Positions 59,001 to 64,000 of a stretch of 64,000 nucleotides of DNA are shown here, piece by piece. Positions within the stretch are counted from its first letter, which is position 1. Each line of letters opens with the position of its first letter. Made by a program: the position numbers and the translations under genes. The stretch lies in assembly GCF_003002815.1 (NCBI RefSeq), contig NZ_PVTF01000008.1, positions 62,001 through 126,000 of the forward strand, in the 5' to 3' direction. This DNA comes from Umezawaea tangerina. GTDB lineage: Bacteria > Actinomycetota > Actinomycetes > Mycobacteriales > Pseudonocardiaceae. The notes beneath the pieces were generated by a model. It made no database searches. It was given only the letters and a program-made list of their open reading frames with translations, and had not been told where the DNA came from.

Positions 59001-59574
59001 CGCTGCGCATCGCCCAGCCCACCATCAACGCCGCCCGCCGCACCGCCTCGGCGCTCTGACCGGGTGCCGCCGCCTCCACCAGCCGATCCCACAGGTCGTC
59101 CCCGTCCCGCCCCGTGGTGGCCCGGCGCAACGCGTCGGTCAACGGCGACGGCCCCCGCTCCGACCCCGTGTGCCCTTCGCCGCGCAGTGCCAGCGGCAGG
59201 TCGCACGGCCGCACCTCCACCCCGTTGCGGTGCGCCCACCGGACCGCCGCCAGCTCGGGCGAGAAGTCCGCGAACGGGTAGAACGCCAGACTCCCGCCGT
59301 CGCGCGCCGCCCCGGACAACGCCACCGGCGCCGTCAGCCCCGGATCGGCCAGGTGCGGCAACCACCGACCGAGCTCCTCGGGCAGCTCGACCAGCAACAC
59401 CTCGGGCTCGGCGGCCGCCAGCAGGTCGGGCATCGCCGCGGCCAGCGCGGGGGAGTGGTGCCGCACCCCGATCAGGTGCGGCACGTCGTGCGCCGCCAAG
59501 CGCTCCAGCACGGCGGACTGGTCGGTGTGCAAGGGGTCTTCCTGCGCGGCGTCGGTGGGTGAGGTGGTCGTCAT
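56089..59574 (-). CDS. DUF5682 and VWA domain fusion protein (YehM-YehP-like)
   Basis: This is a 1161-residue protein. The N-terminal region begins with PHLIGVRHHSPALAAAMP (His39-His40) and VLLVELPEELG (Glu63), and has VGSFHAAALL. This fits the DUF5682 domain, which resembles ChaN/EreA-type hydrolase folds. A long alpha-helical middle follows. The C-terminal VWA domain, from about residue 1000, has a complete MIDAS: DVSGSM, then T in GGGTHIAGAL, then D in LVSDFEEGG. MoxR ATPases typically act with VWA partners, and in E. coli these two parts are separate proteins, YehM and YehP. The ATG at 59574 follows GAGG. It overlaps the SWIM gene by ATGA. Confidence 0.85.
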   Translation of the reverse strand: MTTTSPTDAAQEDPLHTDQSAVLERLAAHDVPHLIGVRHHSPALAAAMPDLLAAAEPEVLLVELPEELGRWLPHLADPGLTAPVALSGAARDGGSLAFYPFADFSPELAAVRWAHRNGVEVRPCDLPLALRGEGHTGSERGPSPLTDALRRATTGRDGDDLWDRLVEAAAPGQSAEAVRRAALMVGWAMRSDAAGADGTGVDGFDLRREAWMRRAVSLVGGRRCAAVVGSFHAAALLRGPEGDAVEAEPSGPEAVTSLVPYGFSLLDERSGYPAGIRDPEWQQAVLEAAGDPVAVEAAAASVIVRICVRVRELGHPAGPGEAREALRLAVDLARLRGLPAPGRSEVVEAVQTVLTHAEPLGRGRVVARAAGDVLVGHRTGLLAPGTPRSGLAPAVEAQLAELRLPGPGTREPAVLRLDPLRSALDARREVALRRLSVLGVTYAEPTATTGVGGGDALTTRWTATWTPSTAATLPVAGLWGSTLPLAASGRLRARRADRELKGGQTPGDVLADLTDAAACGLPDLVGDVLSDAATVLPSAATLPELLACLDLLDRLKAGHLPGTPGDVLDAHPRLAPDLDTAAVAQLDGLAGSEDPADAHALVELGQRHDKHGTGLRLTATLRRLGDTAAPLIAGAAGAAQVLLGLTPPAALGERVASWLDSATTPERRDVLRRGLTGVLAAAAPLLETPEALSPLLDRVEELADRAFLDRLPALRGAFTSVGPAARARVLAVVEQRTGDRVDGAHLPDPELLAVWLDAEHAAAEALRAHGLDRPAYEAPAPTAEPESTADAKPVVGNELPAAIRWRLVLGARGERPAGAGRYAAALDELYGRDRGEGAERGDLGADRSSPFPDVREWSDELRELFGDHVREEVLAAAAEGGRLEAALEIDPGSVRPSVELLRNVLSLAGGLSESSLARLRPLVARLVRELTAQLATRVRPALTGMQLPVPTRRPGGKLDLPRTLRANLATARRDANGRVLVVPERPVFRTRGRKSMDWRLVLVVDVSGSMEASTVWSALTAAVFAGVPSLSTHFLAFSTEVVDLTDRVADPLSLLLEVRVGGGTHIAGALRHARSMVTVPERTMVVLVSDFEEGGPVGALVGQVRELVTSGVTVLGCASLDDSGVARYSTSVAGALVAAGMPVAALSPQALARWVGEKVRG

Positions 59575-59623
59575 GCGCCCACCTCGCTCGTGCTCGGGGT
59601 TCCGCATCGCCGGCGAACAAGGT

Positions 59624-59638
59624 TCGTGGAAACCACGA
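59624..59638. promoter_or_regulatory. Perfect palindrome upstream of the VWA gene
   Basis: TCGTGG-aaa-CCACGA is an exact inverted repeat with a 3-base centre, 50 bp upstream of the DUF5682-VWA start codon. It could be an operator or a small leader hairpin. It lies in the 287-bp gap between the MoxR and VWA genes, which contains no frame I can support. Confidence 0.35.
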
Positions 59639-59820
59639 GTGTCGTGTGGACACCCGGCGTTCGCGGCGGTGTCCGGTCGTGGTGGCCAGGAACCGCGGAC
59701 GCGTTGGTGGGCAAGGAAGTCGCGCGTCCACCTCGCCGGTGGGCGGGTGGTGCGGGGGTGGTGGTTCGGGGGATCACGTGGGGGCCTCGGGCTCGGTGGT
59801 GCGTGGACGGCGGGTGGGGT

Positions 59821-59858
59821 GCGGGGGTGCCGTGGTCGTCGGGCCGCGGCACCCCCGC
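59821..59858 (-). terminator. Hairpin downstream of the MoxR gene
   Basis: Arms GCGGGGGTGCCG (59821-59832) and its complement (59847-59858) form a 12-bp stem 3 bp past the MoxR stop on the minus strand. It should end or attenuate transcription before the VWA and SWIM genes, which then need their own promoter in the 59575-59820 gap. Confidence 0.6.
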
Positions 59859-59861
59859 GCC

Positions 59862-61019
59862 TCAGTCGTCCAGGACGTCGCGGAGCTCCCACATGCGGCG
59901 CCAGGTGCGGGAGCCGGATTCGGCTCGGCGGCGGACGGCGCCGTCCCAGTAGCCGAGCAGCCTGGCCGCGTCGCCGGGGTCGTCCTTGCGGACGACGCCG
60001 AGCAGGTGGCCGGGCAGCAGGGAGAGCGGGTCGCGGTCGCCGGGGAAGTAGGTGCCCGCCAACCCGAGCGACGTGGCGACCGACACCGCCTCGGCGGTGC
60101 TCATGACCGTGGACGGGCGTTCGACGGCCCAGCCCTCCTCGGACACGCCGTTGCGCAGGTCGCGGAACGCGGTGACCAGCGCCTCCAGCACGACGTCGTC
60201 GACGGCGAACGGCGCCTTCACCCGGTCGAGCGCCGCACTGGCCTGCCTGCGGACCAGGGCGATCTCCGAGGCGAGGTCGCCGATCGGGCCGACGGACTCG
60301 AAGTTGAACCGGCGCTTGAGGGCCGCCGACATCTCCGACACACCCCGGTCGCGCAGGTTCGCCGTGGCGATCACGGTGAAACCGGGCGCGGCGTGCACGG
60401 TGGCGCCGTCGGTGCCCGACAGCTCGGGCACGGCGATCCGCCGGTCCGACAGGATCGACACCAGCGCGTCCTGCACCTCCGGCAGGCAGCGGGTGACCTC
60501 CTCGACCCGCACCACACCGCCGGTGCGCATCGCGGTGAACACCGGCGAGGGCACCAGCGCCCGCGGGCTCGGCCCCTCGGCGAGCAGCAGCGCGTAGTTC
60601 CAGCCGTAGCGCAGCTGGTCCTCCGTCGTGCCCGCGGTGCCCTGCACCACCAGCTGGCTGCTGCCCGACACGGCGGCGGCCAGCAGCTCCGACAGCATCG
60701 ACTTCGCGGTACCCGGCTCGCCGACGAGCAGCAGGCCGCGCTCCCCGGCCAGGGTGATCACCGACCGCTCCACCAGCGCCCGCTCGCCGACGAACTTCGG
60801 ACTGATCACCAGCCGGGACGGCACGCCGTCGGCCGCCACGCCCTTGGGCAGCGCCAGCGCGTCACCGCCGCTGCCGGTCACGTACGTGACGACGGCGCGC
60901 GGGGTGAGCCGCCAGCCCGGCGGCCGGGGGCCGTCGTCGTAGGCCGCCAGGAACGCCAGTTCCTCGCGGTGGGCGTCCTCGGCGGGGTCGACCTGCCTCG
61001 GGGCGGTGCTCGCGGTCAC
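59862..61019 (-). CDS. MoxR-type AAA+ ATPase (YehL-like)
   Basis: This 385-residue AAA+ protein has Walker A VGEPGTAKSMLSELL at about 98-112 and sensor 1 asparagine in VIATANLRDRG. The arginine-finger region is in SAALKRRFNFE, with lid helices to the C-terminus. The Walker B strand reads VVRVEEVTRC, with Glu where Asp is usual. The GTG at 61019 overlaps the stop of the giant upstream gene (GTGA), so the two are coupled. With a VWA partner it is expected to act as a chaperone-like or remodelling ATPase. A terminator-like hairpin follows its stop. Confidence 0.88.
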   Translation of the reverse strand: MTASTAPRQVDPAEDAHREELAFLAAYDDGPRPPGWRLTPRAVVTYVTGSGGDALALPKGVAADGVPSRLVISPKFVGERALVERSVITLAGERGLLLVGEPGTAKSMLSELLAAAVSGSSQLVVQGTAGTTEDQLRYGWNYALLLAEGPSPRALVPSPVFTAMRTGGVVRVEEVTRCLPEVQDALVSILSDRRIAVPELSGTDGATVHAAPGFTVIATANLRDRGVSEMSAALKRRFNFESVGPIGDLASEIALVRRQASAALDRVKAPFAVDDVVLEALVTAFRDLRNGVSEEGWAVERPSTVMSTAEAVSVATSLGLAGTYFPGDRDPLSLLPGHLLGVVRKDDPGDAARLLGYWDGAVRRRAESGSRTWRRMWELRDVLDD

Positions 61020-64000
61020 CTGCGTCCTCCGGTCTTGAGCTCTTCGTAGGCGGGGGTGTCGCCGTCCACCACGCGCTGCCAGGCGCGGGCGAACAGGGAG
61101 GCGACCGGCTCGTGGGGCGCGATGACACCCCACGCGCGGTCGGTGAAGCCGAACATCGGGGCCTTCCACGACTCCAGCGGCAGGTGCGGCGAGCCGAGGG
61201 CCAGCCATCCGCCGGGCAGGAAGAGCGACCGCCCCGCCCTGGCGCGCTTGGCCGTCAGCACCAGGTCCGTCGCGGCCAGCGCGGCCCGCGCCTTCTTGAG
61301 CCGCGCGGGCTTCCACCCGGTCCACCGCGCCACGTTCGCGTCGGTCGGGTCGGGCAGCGCCAGCAGCTGCAGGTACAGCGCGGCGGCGTCCTCGTCGAGC
61401 CCGAGCTTCCCCGCGGCCTCCGCCACCAGGTGCGGGACCGACACCGTCGGGTCCTGGTAGTAGGTCGCCGGGTCGACGCCCTCGGGCGCGGTCACGGCGC
61501 ACGCGGCGGCCAGCCCCTCGTCGGCCAGGACGTCCAGGTTGCGCAGCAGGCGCTGGGTGTAGGTGCTCTCGGTGACCGCTACCAGCAGGTCGCGGTCCTG
61601 CGGGGTGAGCAGGCCGGGCGCCACGAACAGCTTGCAGTGGTAGTCGTTGACGCCGACCACGGTCAGCCACGGGCGGTGCCGCACGACCGAGCCCGGTGCG
61701 GGCGGCTCGATGCCGAGCAGCTTGCTGGTGTCCTCCAGCGAGACCCACGAGCCGACCTCGACGACGAAACCGGGGTGCGCGACCCGTTGCCGGGCCAGCG
61801 CCAGCGCCTCCGGCAGCCGCGCCCGCAGCGGTGAGCCCACGGTGAGCCGCTGCGCCAGCCACGGCAGCACCTGGGCCACGACGTCCACGGTGTGGCTGGT
61901 GAACCCGTTGCCGTTCTTGGACTTCAGCGAGCCCTCCTCCAGCCGGGCGTCGCAGTCGACGGTGAGCCACGACGTGCTGTCCGGGTTGACGACACCGGTC
62001 ACGTACTCGCCGGTGTGCGACAGCGTCAGCCTCTTCGCCGCGTCCACCAGCACGTCGTCCGGCACCGGCGAGCGGTGCCCGTGCTCGGCGGTCCACACGG
62101 CGGCGACGGCCTCGACGTCCGGACCGGTGGTCCACAGCTCGACCGGGTCGGCGGGCACGGCCGCGGCGAGCAGGCGGCGGCGGTAGCCGTCGTCCAGCCG
62201 CTTGAGCCGCTCCTTGCCCGCCTTGGCGCTGCCCGCGGACAGGCCGAGCAGGTGCCGTTCGGCGGTGCTGAGGTAGTTCGCGTCCCAGCGGTCGACGCCG
62301 GGCATGCCCGCCAGCAGCACCGTCGCCTCGCCGCTGCCCAGGCCGGTGCGCTCGACCAGCGCGGGCACCGCCTCCGGGCGCCACGGCGCGGGACCGCGCT
62401 CGGCGAGCACGTCGAGGAACCGGGTGATCCGCTCGCGCCCGAACGGCAGGCTCACGTCCTCCGACGTCTCCAGCACCCAGCCGCGCGGGGTGTCGAAGCT
62501 GCCGGGGGTGCGGGTGAACTGGACCCCGTCGTAGCGGTGGCCGCTGTTGTGCCGCCAGTTCTCCTCGAACACGGCGATGAACCCGCCGGCGACCGGGACG
62601 ACGCGGTCCTTCGGGTCGGCCGCGCCCTTGGGGAGCACGAACCCGACCGTGCGCCAGTGCCCGTCGCCCTCGGCCATGCCGCTGTCGGCCAGGTGGCGCA
62701 GCAGCATCACCAGCGCCTCGCGGTGCTCGTCGGAGGTCAGCGGTGACGCGGCCCGGTGCGCGAGCGCGCCGAGAGCGGGCAGGAACTCGAACCAGTCCGA
62801 GCAGGTCGTCTCCGGCAGCGCCCGGCCCTCGGCCTTGGGCAGTGCCGCGGTCTGGGCCAACGCGGTGACGAGCTCGGGCAGGGTGGTCGGGGTGGAGCCG
62901 TGGTCGCTGCTGGACCGGTAGCCGCCGAACCAGCCGAGCGCGGTGTTGAGCTGCCCCTCGGTCACCGCGGGCCCGGAGGGCACGAGCGAGGCGAGGTCGA
63001 CGGCCCGAGCCGCCGCGGCGATCGGGGCGTAGCCGCGGAAGGTCCGCAGCTGCTTGGCCGCGCGGCGGACCACGTCGAGCACACCGGCGAGCAGGCCGGG
63101 GTGGGTCAGGCCGGGCAGGGCGTTCGCGACGGTGCGGGCGAGGTCGTCGCGGTCGCCGCGGACCAACGAGGTGAGCCGGTCGCGCAGGGACGGCTTCGAC
63201 TCCTTGCCGTCCTCCTCCAGCTCCGCCAGCGCCGCGGCGAGCATCTTCTCCACGGCGGAGGTGCTCACCGCGCGCAGGGCGGCCGACCCGGCCTCGTCGC
63301 GCGGCCTGAGCAGGTGCCACCAGTCCAGCGGCACCACGAGCGGCGTGCCGGCGGCGTAGGACGAGTGGGCCTCCCTGGTGGACACGCTGCCCATGAGCGT
63401 GCCCTCCTGGTCGAGCAGCGCCAGCGTCTGGTACTCGCTGGCCAGGACGAGCTCGCCGCCGCCGGGCAGCCGGAGCACGCCCACGGGCTGGCGACGGCCG
63501 CGGCGCAGCCGCACGCGACGGCCGTCGACGCCCTCGCCGAGCCAGGACCCGTCGGCCTCGGTGCGCACTCGCCAGCCGTGCAGGCCGTCGGCGACACCGA
63601 GCGGACTGCTCCGGGTGGACTGGTCCGCGGGACGCAGGTCGCAGTCGGTCAGCGCCAGGGTGGTGCCGTCCGCGGCGAAGTCCTCGAGGAACCTCGGCAG
63701 GCTGGCGCGGCCGATCTCGCCGGTGGCCGGGTCGACCTCGAACCAGCGCCACTTCTGGTCGTGGTGCACGACCGTCCACACGGTCGTGCCGTCGCCGACC
63801 GCCTTGAGGCGCCCCGGCACCTGGGTGTCGCCGCGGTGCACGGCCCGACGGCCCGCGAACCGGGCCCCGTCGGGCAGCGCGATGGACGGGGTCGGCGTGT
63901 CGTTGCCGTAGGACGGGCTGGAGGTGGAGCGCGCGAAGATCTGGTCGGGCGCGTCGCTCCAGTAGCCCAGCTCGGCGTCGTCGCTGTGCCAGCGGACCAG
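61016..64000 (-). CDS. Large protein of MoxR-VWA locus, 5' end outside window
   Basis: At least 995 codons are open on the minus strand, and the frame is still open at base 64000. The N-terminal visible third has many short W/G/D-rich beta strands (VWTVVHHDQKWRWFEVDPATG, GWRVRTEADGSWLGEGVDGRR), like a beta-propeller. The rest is helical with patches such as TPTTLPELVTALAQTA and LDDGYRRRLLAAAVPADP. I recognise no catalytic motif. Comparable E. coli loci carry a large DUF4132 protein (YehI), but I cannot confirm that this protein is homologous. Its stop overlaps the MoxR start, so the pair is translationally coupled. Confidence 0.75.
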   Translation of the reverse strand: MVRWHSDDAELGYWSDAPDQIFARSTSSPSYGNDTPTPSIALPDGARFAGRRAVHRGDTQVPGRLKAVGDGTTVWTVVHHDQKWRWFEVDPATGEIGRASLPRFLEDFAADGTTLALTDCDLRPADQSTRSSPLGVADGLHGWRVRTEADGSWLGEGVDGRRVRLRRGRRQPVGVLRLPGGGELVLASEYQTLALLDQEGTLMGSVSTREAHSSYAAGTPLVVPLDWWHLLRPRDEAGSAALRAVSTSAVEKMLAAALAELEEDGKESKPSLRDRLTSLVRGDRDDLARTVANALPGLTHPGLLAGVLDVVRRAAKQLRTFRGYAPIAAAARAVDLASLVPSGPAVTEGQLNTALGWFGGYRSSSDHGSTPTTLPELVTALAQTAALPKAEGRALPETTCSDWFEFLPALGALAHRAASPLTSDEHREALVMLLRHLADSGMAEGDGHWRTVGFVLPKGAADPKDRVVPVAGGFIAVFEENWRHNSGHRYDGVQFTRTPGSFDTPRGWVLETSEDVSLPFGRERITRFLDVLAERGPAPWRPEAVPALVERTGLGSGEATVLLAGMPGVDRWDANYLSTAERHLLGLSAGSAKAGKERLKRLDDGYRRRLLAAAVPADPVELWTTGPDVEAVAAVWTAEHGHRSPVPDDVLVDAAKRLTLSHTGEYVTGVVNPDSTSWLTVDCDARLEEGSLKSKNGNGFTSHTVDVVAQVLPWLAQRLTVGSPLRARLPEALALARQRVAHPGFVVEVGSWVSLEDTSKLLGIEPPAPGSVVRHRPWLTVVGVNDYHCKLFVAPGLLTPQDRDLLVAVTESTYTQRLLRNLDVLADEGLAAACAVTAPEGVDPATYYQDPTVSVPHLVAEAAGKLGLDEDAAALYLQLLALPDPTDANVARWTGWKPARLKKARAALAATDLVLTAKRARAGRSLFLPGGWLALGSPHLPLESWKAPMFGFTDRAWGVIAPHEPVASLFARAWQRVVDGDTPAYEELKTGGRR

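Noticed and set aside
59862-63779. A 1305-codon frame containing the MoxR protein
   Set aside because: Everything before the GTG at 61019 is low-complexity shadow of the giant gene. The MoxR sequence begins at VTASTAPRQ.

Overview
The window is high-GC DNA from a filamentous-type actinobacterium. Codons nearly always end in G or C, GTG starts are common, many neighbouring genes overlap by ATGA or GTGA, and the gene families (SARP regulator, many TetR and AraC regulators, F420-type oxidoreductase, acyl-CoA catabolism) are typical of that group. Pseudonocardiaceae (Saccharothrix/Lentzea-like) is my best guess, from memory only. No rRNA, tRNA, CRISPR array, prophage or transposase was seen.

Layout. 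1-5 kb: a truncated HicB-like gene, then a DUF4097 protein, a DrrA/DrrB exporter and a P450, then an amidohydrolase. 5-11.5 kb: regulators (MmyB-type, a 1000-residue SARP, TetR) beside an oxidoreductase and an ABM-domain enzyme. 11.5-12.3 kb: gene debris and a structured repeat. 12.3-28.5 kb: a large catabolic locus. A left-going LLM oxidoreductase and phosphotriesterase-like lactonase diverge, over a palindrome inside a promoter, from a right-going operon. That operon holds an acyl-CoA synthetase, two enoyl-CoA hydratases, two acyl-CoA dehydrogenases, a complete Liv-type ABC importer and a TetR regulator, followed by a flavin monooxygenase and an SDR. Import, Baeyer-Villiger-type oxidation, lactone opening, CoA activation and beta-oxidation would form a coherent pathway for a cyclic ketone or lactone-like compound; the substrate is inferred, not shown. 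28.5-36 kb: an MFS pump, a two-component system, an oxidoreductase/TetR pair, a TauD dioxygenase and a secreted glycosidase. These are interspersed with three copies of a large hairpin element. 36-44.7 kb: AraC regulators, an Lnt-like acyltransferase, a sigma factor/Ogt pair, a PP2C phosphatase, a PAP2 phosphatase and a metallopeptidase. 44.8-52.7 kb: two operons flank a TetR gene: BVMO, GMC oxidase and acetoacetate-decarboxylase-family protein, then SDR, DUF5938-like protein and acyl-CoA synthetase. 52.9-54.2 kb: a collapsed hydrolase/TetR pseudogene pair. 54.3-64 kb: a four-gene MoxR / DUF5682-VWA / SWIM / giant-protein locus of E. coli yehL-yehM-yehP-yehQ type. It runs off the end of the window.

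The two most unusual things are repetitive and structured, not coding. The first is a family of about 120-bp branched hairpins in three copies (30.1, 34.0 and 35.4 kb). It has an internal intrinsic-terminator motif, a compensatory base-pair change between copies, and short direct repeats on both flanks. The second is a family in two copies (12.0 and 39.5 kb). It is a perfect 19-27-bp stem-loop followed by an array of mini-hairpins, again with compensatory changes. The catabolic locus and the MoxR-VWA locus are the most interesting protein-coding systems.
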